Positions 33,938 to 42,415 of a stretch of DNA of 64,000 nucleotides are shown in pieces; position 1 is the stretch's first letter, and the number at the start of each line of letters is the position of its first letter. The notes below the pieces were generated by a model. The model was not told the DNA's origin and searched no databases. It worked only from the letters and a program-made list of their open reading frames with translations. Source of the stretch: Pseudomonas sp. ISL-84 (GTDB lineage: Bacteria > Bacillota > Bacilli > Bacillales > Cytobacillaceae). The translations under genes and the position numbers were made by a program. The DNA is taken from assembly GCA_018613035.1 (NCBI GenBank), contig JAGGRA010000011.1:1-64000 (forward strand). The letters are read 5' to 3'.

Positions 33938-35746
33938 TCACGAAATTCCGTGCTTTTTCAGCTTTTGGTAAAGAGTCGTCCGGTGGATTCCCAGCAAATC
34001 CGCTGCCTTCGATTTATTCCCGCCCGCTTTTCTTAAGGCATCGAGAATTAATTCTGATTCTCTTTGGTTCCCGAGAAACCGGGCTTCTTCTATGGATCCG
34101 ACAGCTGATGGGGTTTCTTTCACTTTTTTAATAGAAGGTTCTGCCCTTTTCAGCATTTCCGGCAAATGATGATAATCAATGACCTTCCCATCCACAAGCG
34201 TCACCAGCTGCTCAACCGTATTCACCATCTCGCGAATATTCCCTCTCCACGGATGCTGCACAAAAGCGTTCACTGCCTCAGATGTAAATAGTTTTCCAGG
34301 TGTCTTGTACCGTTCACAGATTTCTCTCAAATAATGAACCAGCAGAACCGGGATGTCCTTTTTTCGTTCGCGCAGCGGCGGGATGTGGAGCTGAATGATG
34401 TTAAGCCGGTAGTATAAGTCCTCCCGGAATTCCCCGTCTTCGATCATTTGTTTGAGGTCACGGTTTGTCGCCGCAATGACTCTGACATTGATTTGATATT
34501 TTTTTACACTGCCTACCCGTTCTGCTTCCTTTTCCTGAAGGACCCGCAGCAGTTTCGTTTGCATGACGAGCGGCATTTCCCCGATTTCATCCAGAAAAAT
34601 CGTGCCGTTATCAGCCAATTCAAATTTCCCCGGCTTACCGCCTTTTTTCGCACCGGTAAACGCCCCTTCTTCATATCCAAACAGCTCGGATTCGAATAAA
34701 TGCTCAGGAATGGCGCCGCAGTTGACGCTAATAAACGGCCCGGTCGAGAATGGGCTTAAGTGGTGAATGCTTTTGGCGAACATCTCTTTTCCCGTTCCGC
34801 TTTCACCGGTGACCAGTACAGTAGCCGCGGTTCTTGCCGCCTTTCGTGCCAGCCGCTTAACCTCCGTGATTCCCTCGCTCGTCCCAATAATTTGATCAAG
34901 GGTAATCCGGCTGTCGCTTTCCTTTTTCTTTGTTAACAGATCCGGGTTTGCTGTTTGGTTTTCCTGCAGCTTTTCATAGATTTTATAAACCTCGGTTACC
35001 CCTTCAAAAATCAGCATCCCGATGGCGCCGGCAATTCGGCCTTCCTTCCAGATTGGAATCCGGTGCACCACCATGTCATGGCCTTGAATGTTTTGCAGCA
35101 CCCCGCGTTCCGCAACCCCGGTTTTCACGGTCTCATGGAGATGAGTGTTATCAATTACTTCAGTCACATGCCTGCCGATCGCATCCTCCCGTTTGATTCC
35201 GGTAAAACGGCTGTACGCCTCATTGAACTCCTGAAGGATGCCATTTTCATCCACAACCGCTATTCCCTCATACGCACTTTCCAAAATGGCACCAAGAGCA
35301 CCGGCCGAATTATGCTGCTGCTTAAGTCTATAAATATATTTGGAAAGGCCATCAAGAATATCCCTAGTGGTCAGGATGCCAAGCAGCTTCCCATCCTCCC
35401 CCATAACCGGCAGCTGATCATACGGAAGCGATAACACATCCAGAATGGAATCATCCGGCCGAACAGCAGGCAGATTCGATTTCGGAATGCTGCCAATCAG
35501 ATCGTCTCGCCGATTGCCCTGCGCAAAATAATTGAGCAGCTTTCTCGAAGTAATCATCCCAACCAAACGATTGGTTTCATCTACAACAGGCAAGCTATCC
35601 AGGCGAAGCTGCACCATCATTTTCGAAGCTTCTTGCAAAGTTTGACCCGGCTGAATGCAATAAGGACTGGGTGTCATCCAATTTTTCACATGGAAGAGTT
35701 CATCACTATGTAGATCATGATTTTTTTCAGAAACAACTTGAGGCAT
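33938..35746 (-). CDS. sigma-54-dependent activator with CBS and PAS domains
   Basis: A 602-residue enhancer-binding protein. Domains: a CBS pair (about 22-140; MTPSPYCIQPGQTL and TTRDILDGLSKYI mark it), a PAS domain (about 148-265; GILQEFNEAYSRFTGI), an AAA+ central domain (about 290-520) and a Fis-type helix-turn-helix (about 560-602; NKSKAADLLGIHRTTLYQKL). The AAA+ core has Walker A GESGTGKE and an intact GAFTGA loop, the sigma-54 contact. The CBS pair probably binds a nucleotide and the PAS a metabolite. It lies directly upstream of the iron ADH/GntP/mmsA operon, whose promoter is sigma-54 type, so it is the likely activator. Its own ribosome site is GGAGGG. Confidence 0.92.
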   Translation of the reverse strand: MPQVVSEKNHDLHSDELFHVKNWMTPSPYCIQPGQTLQEASKMMVQLRLDSLPVVDETNRLVGMITSRKLLNYFAQGNRRDDLIGSIPKSNLPAVRPDDSILDVLSLPYDQLPVMGEDGKLLGILTTRDILDGLSKYIYRLKQQHNSAGALGAILESAYEGIAVVDENGILQEFNEAYSRFTGIKREDAIGRHVTEVIDNTHLHETVKTGVAERGVLQNIQGHDMVVHRIPIWKEGRIAGAIGMLIFEGVTEVYKIYEKLQENQTANPDLLTKKKESDSRITLDQIIGTSEGITEVKRLARKAARTAATVLVTGESGTGKEMFAKSIHHLSPFSTGPFISVNCGAIPEHLFESELFGYEEGAFTGAKKGGKPGKFELADNGTIFLDEIGEMPLVMQTKLLRVLQEKEAERVGSVKKYQINVRVIAATNRDLKQMIEDGEFREDLYYRLNIIQLHIPPLRERKKDIPVLLVHYLREICERYKTPGKLFTSEAVNAFVQHPWRGNIREMVNTVEQLVTLVDGKVIDYHHLPEMLKRAEPSIKKVKETPSAVGSIEEARFLGNQRESELILDALRKAGGNKSKAADLLGIHRTTLYQKLKKHGIS

Positions 35747-35907
35747 GTCGGATCCCTCCGTCAGTCTTAATTTTCTAAATTATAACACTCTTTGGGAGCG
35801 GTAAAAACTGGCGGGTATTGACAAGGATACGGGTAAGTTGTGAGTCAGTCTGAGAAAAATGCAAATAAACCAACATTGTTCAGCTTCACCTATATACAAG
35901 AAATGTT

Positions 35908-36091
35908 GCTCTGATAAATTTGGCCTGTTGATTTCCGCTCCAGGCACTCGCTTTCCGCGGGCGGTCCGGGAGCCTCCTCGGCGCATTCGCGCCTGCGGGG
36001 TCTCCCTTTGACTCGCTTCTCCCGCAGGAGTCTCGTGCCTTCCGCTCCAATCAACAGGGTGCTAAAATCAAAAAATCAGCTTTCACACAGC
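35908..36091. repeat. ~180-bp palindromic intergenic repeat, second copy
   Basis: Closely matches the 29450 element through its centre (GGCCTGTTGATTTCCGCT, GCGGGCGGTCCGGGAGCC, CCCGCAGGAGTCTCGTGCC, CCAATCAACAGGGTGCTAAA), while the outer 12-bp inverted repeat has diverged. With a short AT-rich flank it accounts for most of the 394-bp gap between the activator start and the GntP gene. No gene is seen here. Confidence 0.85.
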
Positions 36092-36130
36092 TAAAAAGAA
36101 AGACAGAGAGCATTTCCCCTCTGTCTTTCT
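36092..36130 (-). terminator. terminator of the 41597-36141 operon
   Basis: A 12-bp perfect stem AGAAAGACAGAG/CTCTGTCTTTCT followed by TTTTAG on the minus strand, 10 nt past the GntP stop. Confidence 0.9.
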
Positions 36131-36140
36131 GCAAAGCTTT

Positions 36141-37451
36141 TTAGAAAATCGAGAACAACACAACTGCTAAAATAACACCCAGGATCGGCACAACAACTGT
36201 CAGTGCACCAAATGCAGGGTATGCATCCTTATGAGACTCACCGGCAATCGCACGAATCGTGGTCACAACGTATCCGCCATGCGGCAGGGAATCAATCGAT
36301 CCGGATGAAATCGCCACAACACGATGGAGCTCGTCTGCATTAACACCCATATCAAGATAATGCGGTGCAAGGAGCGGCAGGGCAATGGATTGTCCACCCG
36401 ATGCAGACCCAGTCAGTCCTGCAATGACAGCGACCGCAAGAGCTCCGCCGATTAATGGACTTCCCGGAATGCCTGTCATTACATCAACCGCACTTGCAAA
36501 GGCAGGAGTCGCTTTTGCTACACCGCCAAAGCCGACAACCGCGGATGTATTGGCAATCGCGATTAAGGCACCAATTGTTCCTTCCGATACAGCTCCCCAT
36601 ACATTTGCAAAGTACTTCCGGTTAAGAAAATAGGTAGCAAAGCAGCCGCTTAACAACGCAATGATTAGGGCTGACTGTGCCAATGAATCATGGAAAATAA
36701 ATGAGATCACAAGAACAACCAGCAATGGAATCATGCTTAACATCGGGCTTGGCAAGTTTTCGCGGACCAAGGTAGAATCGGTTTCCCTTGCCTCAAATTT
36801 TTCACCATTGCGGATAGCCTTATTGATCATTTTCTTTAGCCACCAATAACCAAACGCCATCATGAAAACAGCGACAATCAAGCTGACTTCCCATGCTGCG
36901 TATGGGGAGGTTCCCAAGAACTCAATCGGAATCCAGTTCTGGATTTCCGGAGAACCGGCTGATGTCATCGTAAACGTAGTCGAACCGAAGGCAAGAGCTG
37001 CCGGTATAAACCTTCTTGGCAGGTTGGCTTCCTTAAATAGGCTCAATGCCATTGGATAAACGGAGAACGCAACGACAAACAAACTTACGCCGCCATACGT
37101 TAAGACTGCACAGGCAATAACCACGGCTAAAGCTGCCCGCTTCATGCCAATTTTGTCAATAATCCATTTGGAAACGCTGTCCGCTGCTCCGCTGTCCTCC
37201 ATTAATTTTCCGAAAATCGCACCAAATAAGAACATCAGGTACCAGGACGTAATAAACCCGGCAAATCCATTCATATAGTTGGTTAGAAAATTGACCTCAC
37301 CTTCACCTGCAAGCTGAGGAAAAATCGGTAATCCGCTGAATATTGCAACAATAAATGCTGCAAGAGGGGCAGCAAGCAGCAGGTTCATCCCTCTCATTGT
37401 GAGAATGATTAGCAGTGCAATGCCCCCAAGCAATCCAATCATACTTAGCAT
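36141..37451 (-). CDS. GntP-family permease
   Basis: A 436-residue carrier related to the permease at 31214, with about 12 helices. The same landmarks appear: FLFGAIFGKLMED, TYGGVSLFVVAFSVYPMA, FGSTTFTMTSAGSPEIQNWIP, GSASGGQSIALPLLAPHYLD, and SIDSLPHGGYVVTTIRAIAG. It is the last gene of the LacI-controlled operon, 37 nt after the regulator gene, with GGAGG upstream and a strong terminator after it. It should import the substrate of the HisD-like, SDR and hydroxyacyl-CoA-dehydrogenase-like enzymes; a sugar acid or hydroxy acid is likely from the family. Confidence 0.9.
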   Translation of the reverse strand: MLSMIGLLGGIALLIILTMRGMNLLLAAPLAAFIVAIFSGLPIFPQLAGEGEVNFLTNYMNGFAGFITSWYLMFLFGAIFGKLMEDSGAADSVSKWIIDKIGMKRAALAVVIACAVLTYGGVSLFVVAFSVYPMALSLFKEANLPRRFIPAALAFGSTTFTMTSAGSPEIQNWIPIEFLGTSPYAAWEVSLIVAVFMMAFGYWWLKKMINKAIRNGEKFEARETDSTLVRENLPSPMLSMIPLLVVLVISFIFHDSLAQSALIIALLSGCFATYFLNRKYFANVWGAVSEGTIGALIAIANTSAVVGFGGVAKATPAFASAVDVMTGIPGSPLIGGALAVAVIAGLTGSASGGQSIALPLLAPHYLDMGVNADELHRVVAISSGSIDSLPHGGYVVTTIRAIAGESHKDAYPAFGALTVVVPILGVILAVVLFSIF

Positions 37452-37488
37452 AAAATCCTCCTATCCCGAAAACCCTGCCTTCTCTCCG

Positions 37489-38493
37489 TCACCTTCTGTC
37501 CTTTACGGATCCTCTTTCAACCAAATGCCCTTCTACTCTTTGGATCTCAGGAGTTTCTGTATCTCCTGTAATATGCTCCAGCAGCAGGTGAATGGAATCA
37601 TCGACCATTTCATCAATCGGCTGATGCCAGGTGGTTAATTCATAGGATGACCAATCTGCCATCGCCACATTGTCAAAGCCTATGACTGAAATATCCTCGG
37701 GAATTCGGATTCCCTGTTTTTTCAAATAATCCATCGCACCAAACGCCGATATATCATTTGCACAGAAGATGGCGTCTATCTTTTTATCACGTTCCAGCAG
37801 TCTTTGGGCTGCTGCAAATCCTCCTTCATAGGAATAATGACCGTTTTCTATTAAAAAGGAAGAGATGCCGTGTTCAGCCAAGGCTTCCTGGAAGCCATTT
37901 TTCCGATCAACTGTTGTTGATGTATTCATCGGTCCGGAGATAAAGGCGAGATTTTCATGTCCTTTTTCTAGTAGGTAGTGCCCAATCCTTTTCCCGGCAG
38001 CAAAGTTATCGCATACAACAGCACTGCTTAAGGAATCGTTCACATATCGGTTAAACAGGACGACCGAGATGCCATTGCGGGTGAATTTCTGTACAGTCGA
38101 AGAGGTCAAAAGCGCATCCGTGATGATGGCTCCCTCTACGCTGTATTCAATTAAATGGCTCACTTCGTCTTCTTGGATTTCATTATTCTGGGAGTTGATA
38201 AACATCACCTTATACCCTTTTTCCGCCAGCCTGCTGTAAAACTTATCAAGGACTTCCGGATAAAAAGGGTTCTGGATATTCCGCATTACTACGCCTATGA
38301 TGCGGGACTGGTTCGTGATCAGGCCGCGTGCAATGGCATTCGGCTGATAGCCCAGCTGTTCGGCAGCCTCCAGAATAAGCTTTTTCTTTTTCGATGAGAT
38401 ACTTGAATTTTCACTAAAAGCCCTGGATACGCTCGATTGCGAAACACCAGCCAATCGAGCGACATCCACTGCTGTCACTTTTTTATTTTTCAA
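37489..38493 (-). CDS. LacI-family transcriptional regulator
   Basis: A 334-residue repressor: N-terminal LacI helix-turn-helix and hinge (about 6-60; TAVDVARLAGVSQSSVSRAF, then YQPNAIARGL), and a C-terminal periplasmic-binding-like effector domain (about 64-325, VVMRNIQNPFYPEVLDKF to the C-terminus). It starts at TTG behind AGGAGG. It lies inside the operon between the HisD-like and GntP genes. The palindromes TTGAATACGTATTCAA (41629) and TTGAATACGTATGCAA (39853) have the central CG and symmetry typical of LacI-family operators, so autoregulation of the whole operon is the natural inference. The inducer is unknown. Confidence 0.92.
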   Translation of the reverse strand: MKNKKVTAVDVARLAGVSQSSVSRAFSENSSISSKKKKLILEAAEQLGYQPNAIARGLITNQSRIIGVVMRNIQNPFYPEVLDKFYSRLAEKGYKVMFINSQNNEIQEDEVSHLIEYSVEGAIITDALLTSSTVQKFTRNGISVVLFNRYVNDSLSSAVVCDNFAAGKRIGHYLLEKGHENLAFISGPMNTSTTVDRKNGFQEALAEHGISSFLIENGHYSYEGGFAAAQRLLERDKKIDAIFCANDISAFGAMDYLKKQGIRIPEDISVIGFDNVAMADWSSYELTTWHQPIDEMVDDSIHLLLEHITGDTETPEIQRVEGHLVERGSVKDRR

Positions 38494-38544
38494 AGCATGT
38501 TCCTCCTGCCTGAATCTAGACAGAGAAATTATAACAGATTCCGC

Positions 38545-39828
38545 TTACTTTACGAGGCTGCCGTAGCGCTTCACGCGAAGATCGGCCTGTGCCTGGTGTC
38601 CCTTAAAGCCTTCAAGATCACATAGACGGGAAGCATATTCACCGATCATGGCACTCGCTTCAGGCGTTGTTCTCTGGTATGTGCACGTTTTCAGGAACTT
38701 TCCAACCCATAGTCCGCCAGTGTAGCGGGCAGCTTTTTTCGTTGGAAGCGTGTGGTTGGTGCCGATGACTTTATCTCCATATGCTACATTCGTTTCAGGC
38801 CCAAGGAAGAGCGCACCGTAGTTTGTCATGTTTTCAAGGAAGTAGTTTGGATCTTCTGTTAAAACTTCTACGTGTTCATAAGCCAATTTATCCGCTTCCA
38901 CCACTGCTTCTTCCAGGCTGTCTACAAGAATGATGGAACCGTAATCCTTCCATGCTGCACCTGCAACATCAGCTGTTGGCAATGTTTCCAGCTGGCGCTC
39001 GATTTCTGTTACGGTTTCATTCGCTAATTTCTCTGAAGTTGTAATCAGACATGCCGGAGAGTTCGGACCATGCTCAGCCTGTCCTAAAAGATCTGTTGCA
39101 ATCATTTCCGCATCGGCTGTTTCATCCGCAATGACAAGAACCTCTGTTGGGCCTGCGAACAGGTCGATTCCGACTCTTCCGTACAATTGGCGCTTTGCTT
39201 CTGCAACAAACGCATTTCCTGGTCCAACTAGCATATCAACCGGTTCGATTGTTTCTGTTCCAATTGCCATTGCACCCATTGCCTGGATTCCACCCAGAAG
39301 GTAAATTTCGTCAGCGCCTGCAAGATGCATCGCTGCAACCGTCGCAGAAGGGATTTCCCCTTTAATCGGAGGCGTGCAGGCAATCACGCGCTTAACGCCC
39401 GCCACTTTAGCTGTCAAAACACTCATATGGGAGGAAGCAACCATTGGATAGCGTCCGCCAGGAATATAGCAGCCCACACTGTTTACCGGAACATTTTTAT
39501 GGCCAAGGAACACACCAGGCAATGTTTCTACTTCAATATCCTGCAATGCTGCTTTTTGATGTTCAGCGAAATTGCGGATTTGTTCCTGCGCAAATTTGAT
39601 ATCGTTGATCGTCTGTTCAGGTACAGATGCAACAATTTCCTTGATTTGCTCTTCAGATAGTCTGAATTGTTCCGGTGACCACTTATCAAACTGCTCGGAA
39701 AGCTTGCGAACCTCTGCATCTCCGTTTTCTTCGATATTTTTAAGAATCGCACTTACCGATTCTCTTACTTTTACATCTGCTTCCTGTACCTCTTGATCGT
39801 TCTTGCCTTGTTTTAAGAAAGTTGCCAT
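38545..39828 (-). CDS. histidinol-dehydrogenase-family catabolic dehydrogenase
   Basis: A 427-residue zinc/NAD enzyme of the HisD fold. Metal and catalytic residues of HisD are present: Gln and His in GQAEHGPNS, the Glu-His pair in [11 protein letters not shown], Asp in [15 protein letters not shown], and the C-terminal His in [16 protein letters not shown]. No other histidine biosynthesis gene is near, and the setting (permease, LacI regulator, other dehydrogenases) is catabolic. Such isolated paralogues include HpsN, the sulfopropanediol 3-dehydrogenase, which performs the same double oxidation of a primary alcohol to an acid. Genuine HisD cannot be ruled out by eye but is unlikely. CAGGAG precedes the ATG. 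Confidence 0.85.
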   Translation of the reverse strand: MATFLKQGKNDQEVQEADVKVRESVSAILKNIEENGDAEVRKLSEQFDKWSPEQFRLSEEQIKEIVASVPEQTINDIKFAQEQIRNFAEHQKAALQDIEVETLPGVFLGHKNVPVNSVGCYIPGGRYPMVASSHMSVLTAKVAGVKRVIACTPPIKGEIPSATVAAMHLAGADEIYLLGGIQAMGAMAIGTETIEPVDMLVGPGNAFVAEAKRQLYGRVGIDLFAGPTEVLVIADETADAEMIATDLLGQAEHGPNSPACLITTSEKLANETVTEIERQLETLPTADVAGAAWKDYGSIILVDSLEEAVVEADKLAYEHVEVLTEDPNYFLENMTNYGALFLGPETNVAYGDKVIGTNHTLPTKKAARYTGGLWVGKFLKTCTYQRTTPEASAMIGEYASRLCDLEGFKGHQAQADLRVKRYGSLVK

Positions 39829-39852
39829 TTTGTATCACTCCTGTTTTATATT

Positions 39853-39868
39853 TTGAATACGTATGCAA
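39853..39868. promoter_or_regulatory. second LacI-type operator-like palindrome
   Basis: TTGAATACGTATGCAA differs at one base from the operator at 41629. It lies between the SDR stop and the HisD-like start, so it may control an internal promoter or act as an auxiliary operator for looping. Confidence 0.55.
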
Positions 39869-39881
39869 AAATCAGTAAAAA

Positions 39882-40643
39882 TTAGATGGCTGTCCAGCCG
39901 CCGTCTACTTTAATCGTATCGCCTGTAATAAACTTTGATAGATTGGAAGAAAGGAATAGAGTTGCTGCAGAAACATCCTGAGCCTCAGCCAGCTTTCCCA
40001 GCGGAATCCTGCCGTAGACTTCTTTTTCGAATTCCTTATCCTCGAACATCCTGGCAGTCAGTTCCGTCTCGATGAAGGTTGGAGCCACTGCATTGACATT
40101 AATGCCATGGGATGCCCACTCAACCGCAAGTGCTTTTGTCAGCTGAACCATTCCTCCCTTGCTGGCACAATAAGCGGCGCGTTTGTAATAGCCGACAAAG
40201 GCCATCTGGGAAGCAATATTGACAATCTTGCCGGATTGATTCGAAATCATGTATTCGGCTGCTTTCTGGCTGCAGAAAAAGGCTGCTTTCAGGTTTGTAT
40301 CGAGCGTGAGGTCCCAATCCTCTTCCGTTACTTCCATGGCAGGCTTAGCCCGGTTAATTCCCGCGTTATTGACCAGTACATTGAGAGAGCCCATATAATC
40401 CACTGCCGCTTCTGTCATTCTTTTAATCTCTGAAACATTGTTCAAATCAGCGGAAACGTAATAGCTGCTGCTGTTTATTTTTTTCAACTCATCGGTTGTC
40501 TGCTGGAGAGCCTCTTCGTTTCGTCCTACAATTACAACCTTCGCTCCGTTTTTGGCAAAAGAAAGGGCGATATCCCTACCGATTCCCTTGCTTCCGCCCG
40601 TTACAATCACTGATTTATTCTCAAGATCGGGAAAGTTCCTCAT
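39882..40643 (-). CDS. short-chain dehydrogenase/reductase
   Basis: A classical SDR of 253 residues: NAD(P) motif TGGSKGIGRDIA (about 15-26), NNAGINRA, the catalytic Ser in IVNIASQM, and YCASKGG holding the Tyr-Lys pair (about 157-161). The C-terminal segment ends DGGWTAI as usual. It oxidises or reduces a hydroxyl/keto group on the imported substrate. It lies 12 nt after the hydroxyacyl-CoA-dehydrogenase-like gene with GGAGG before its ATG, so it is the second gene of the operon. FabG-like activity on acyl carriers is the main alternative, but the operon argues for catabolism. Confidence 0.9.
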   Translation of the reverse strand: MRNFPDLENKSVIVTGGSKGIGRDIALSFAKNGAKVVIVGRNEEALQQTTDELKKINSSSYYVSADLNNVSEIKRMTEAAVDYMGSLNVLVNNAGINRAKPAMEVTEEDWDLTLDTNLKAAFFCSQKAAEYMISNQSGKIVNIASQMAFVGYYKRAAYCASKGGMVQLTKALAVEWASHGINVNAVAPTFIETELTARMFEDKEFEKEVYGRIPLGKLAEAQDVSAATLFLSSNLSKFITGDTIKVDGGWTAI

Positions 40644-40655
40644 ACCATTCCTCCA

Positions 40656-41597
40656 TCAGTTTGATTGGATTCCTAAATCCTTCTTTAAAAAGCGGATCAG
40701 CTCAGCTTCCCTTTTCTGATTGTACTCCTTGGAAAAAGCCTCGTCCCACTTGTAATAGCCTTCTCCTGTTTTATCGCCGAGCCTCTGTTCTGCCACAAGC
40801 TTTTTTAAAATCGGCAAGGATTCCTCTGCACTGGATAAATGCTGGAACAGATAATCAGATATGGCAGAGAATACATCCAGCCCGCCCATATCGGCTGTCA
40901 TCAATGGACCGGAAACAGGCAGCCTGCGGCCAATTCCGTAAGTGACTGCATCATCAATATCTTCCTTGCTCGCGATGCCTTCCTCCAGAAGATACTGTGC
41001 TTCACGGAATAACGCATATTGAAGGCGATTGCCGACGAAACCGGGAACCTCTTTTTTCACTTCAATCGGCTTTTTCTTCATTTGCTTTAAAAGCTGAAAG
41101 GACCTTTCTACTGCTTCATCGCCCGTCTTCTCACCCCGTACGACTTCGACGAGAGGAATCAGATGAGCCGGATTCCAGAAGTGTGTCACCACGGTCCGTT
41201 CCGGGTGTGCCGTTTCTGAAGCAATCTCCGTTGGACTGAGGCCAGACGTATTGCTTGCGAGAATGACATCCGGAGTGCAAAGAGCGTCAAGACGCTTGAA
41301 TAATTCTATTTTTAATTTAATATTCTCTGGCACAGCTTCAATCACGAAAGTTGTGTCTTGGACCGCTTCCTCTACCGAAGTGGTCATTTTGATGTTTTCT
41401 TGAATTTGGCCAGCTTCCGAATCGGATAAAATACCGTTGTCGAGCATAACCTCCAGCTTCTTCAGCATATTGGTCCAGCCCTGTTCCAGGTCGGCGTCAC
41501 TGATGCCCTGCATCTTCACACTCAACCCGGCCCAAGCCGCATTAAGCGCAATCGAATGCCCCATTGTGCCGCACCCAAGCACAGCTATTCTCTCCAA
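40656..41597 (-). CDS. 3-hydroxyacyl-CoA dehydrogenase-family protein
   Basis: A 313-residue NAD-dependent enzyme of the 3-hydroxyacyl-CoA dehydrogenase fold. The Rossmann motif is VLGCGTMGHSIALNAAWAG at the N-terminus. SNTSG (about 119) carries the conserved Ser/Asn, THFWNPAHLIPLVEVV carries the catalytic His region, and VPGFVGNRLQYALFREAQ opens the C-terminal helical domain. The family also includes L-carnitine dehydrogenase and L-gulonate 3-dehydrogenase, which act on free hydroxy acids; given the GntP permease in the operon, such a substrate is as likely as a CoA ester. It starts at TTG and is the first gene of the operon, directly behind the LacI/cre-controlled promoter. Confidence 0.85.
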   Translation of the reverse strand: MERIAVLGCGTMGHSIALNAAWAGLSVKMQGISDADLEQGWTNMLKKLEVMLDNGILSDSEAGQIQENIKMTTSVEEAVQDTTFVIEAVPENIKLKIELFKRLDALCTPDVILASNTSGLSPTEIASETAHPERTVVTHFWNPAHLIPLVEVVRGEKTGDEAVERSFQLLKQMKKKPIEVKKEVPGFVGNRLQYALFREAQYLLEEGIASKEDIDDAVTYGIGRRLPVSGPLMTADMGGLDVFSAISDYLFQHLSSAEESLPILKKLVAEQRLGDKTGEGYYKWDEAFSKEYNQKREAELIRFLKKDLGIQSN

Positions 41598-41628
41598 TCG
41601 TTCACCAACTTTCTGAAATTTCTACTTT

Positions 41629-41644
41629 TTGAATACGTATTCAA
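41629..41644. promoter_or_regulatory. LacI-type operator
   Basis: A perfect 16-bp palindrome TTGAATACGTATTCAA with a central CG. It touches the -10 box of the operon promoter and extends over the transcription start, a classic repressor position. Confidence 0.75.
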
Positions 41645-41671
41645 TATACATTGTAAGCGCTATAATTTCAA
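41643..41671 (-). promoter_or_regulatory. sigma-A promoter of the hydroxyacyl-CoA-dehydrogenase-like operon
   Basis: On the minus strand: -35 TTGAAA (41666-41671), a 17-nt spacer, -10 TATATT (41643-41648). Confidence 0.75.
41652..41665. promoter_or_regulatory. catabolite-responsive element (cre)-like site
   Basis: TGTAAGCGCTATAA matches the CcpA site pattern TGWAANCGNTNWCA apart from the penultimate base. It fills the spacer between -35 and -10, so CcpA binding would block the promoter. Confidence 0.55.
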
Positions 41672-41741
41672 GCGGAAAAATTAGACTATTAAAAAGGTTT
41701 GGGAAAATACCATGGAGAAATACAGTAGAAAACCTATTAAA

Positions 41742-41791
41742 AGAGGGGTTGGTGCGGGAGAGAGCGGAGTAGTTCTTGCAACCCCTTTTTT
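41742..41791. terminator. intrinsic terminator
   Basis: AGGGGTTG pairs with CAACCCCT across a 27-nt loop. The T tract is strong on the plus strand and shorter on the minus strand. It separates the thioesterase gene from the operon promoter at 41643. Confidence 0.6.
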
Positions 41792-41810
41792 GCTATTTTA
41801 GAAGCCTGCT

Positions 41811-42224
41811 CTACTCTCCTAAACTTTCATCCCCATCATATAAATGCTTCTCCAGCTCACTTCTTATACTTTCAGGAATCGATTCAGAGCTTTGGGTCTT
41901 AAAGTTATAATTTACGTATATGACGGTTCCTTTTGCACATACATGACCATCCTGGTGAATCTCCTCATACAGCTCAAAGCTTGTATTTCCAACTCTTTTT
42001 ACCCAGTTTCTCACCTCAACATCCATGCCAAAATAGATTTGGCTCAAATACTCCACATTCATTTTCAGCAAAATTAATTTCCAGTTCTCGAAGGTGTGCT
42101 CAGGTGTAAACAGCTTAAACACCTTATTCCGCCCCGCCTCAAACCAAACAGGCACCGTCGTATTATTAATATGGCCGACCCCATCCGTCTCAGAAATCCT
42201 GGGTTCAATAATCGTTTTATACAA
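41811..42224 (-). CDS. acyl-CoA thioesterase (hotdog fold, YbgC/FcbC type)
   Basis: A cytosolic hotdog-fold thioesterase of 137 residues. The hallmark is the N-terminal SETDGVGHINNTTVPVWFE, with the catalytic-type Asp and the HxNN-like segment, as in 4-hydroxybenzoyl-CoA thioesterases. A long central helix and beta-sheet (KMNVEYLSQIYFGMDVEV; GNTSFELYEEIHQDG) follow. I prefer the TTG start at 42224, because AAAGGGGCGG lies 5 nt before it, while the ATG at 42242 has no ribosome site. It is monocistronic between two terminators. A link to the dehydrogenase-like gene downstream, as in carnitine degradation where a betainyl-CoA thioesterase is used, is possible but unproven. Confidence 0.82.
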   Translation of the reverse strand: MYKTIIEPRISETDGVGHINNTTVPVWFEAGRNKVFKLFTPEHTFENWKLILLKMNVEYLSQIYFGMDVEVRNWVKRVGNTSFELYEEIHQDGHVCAKGTVIYVNYNFKTQSSESIPESIRSELEKHLYDGDESLGE

Positions 42225-42346
42225 ATCTGCCGCCCCTTTCATTTCATCTCTGATTCTTTTTAAATTCTAGGCTTCTTTCCAAATTCCTGCTATTACTGGC
42301 ACCACATGCTGCAACATGACCGTATTGGGACAAAGTTATTTTTAAA

Positions 42347-42386
42347 CAAAAAAGTCTGCTGAAGATAAACTTCAGCAGACTCCTTT
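42347..42386 (-). terminator. terminator of the redoxin gene
   Basis: A perfect 12-bp stem AGTCTGCTGAAG/CTTCAGCAGACT followed by TTTTTTG on the minus strand; a weaker CCTTTT lies on the other side. Confidence 0.85.
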
Positions 42387-42415
42387 TCGACAAAATTCGG
42401 GAGGTACCTGGTACC
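42386..42415 (-). repeat. REP-like element, copy 4
   Basis: TTCGACAAAATTCGGG then AGGTACCTGGTACC (one base different from the others). Its end overlaps the stop codon of the redoxin gene. Confidence 0.78.

Noticed and set aside
35780-35986. 68-codon minus-strand open frame
   Set aside because: Most of it is palindromic repeat sequence; no ribosome site and no conservation with the other repeat copy in that frame.
38545-39828. Annotating the HisD-like gene as histidine biosynthesis hisD
   Set aside because: No other his gene is nearby and it is embedded in a permease/LacI/dehydrogenase operon, so a catabolic paralogue is more likely.
42286-42306. TGGCACCACATGCTGCAAC as a plus-strand sigma-54 promoter
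   Set aside because: The -24 and -12 halves are one base too far apart and no plus-strand gene follows.
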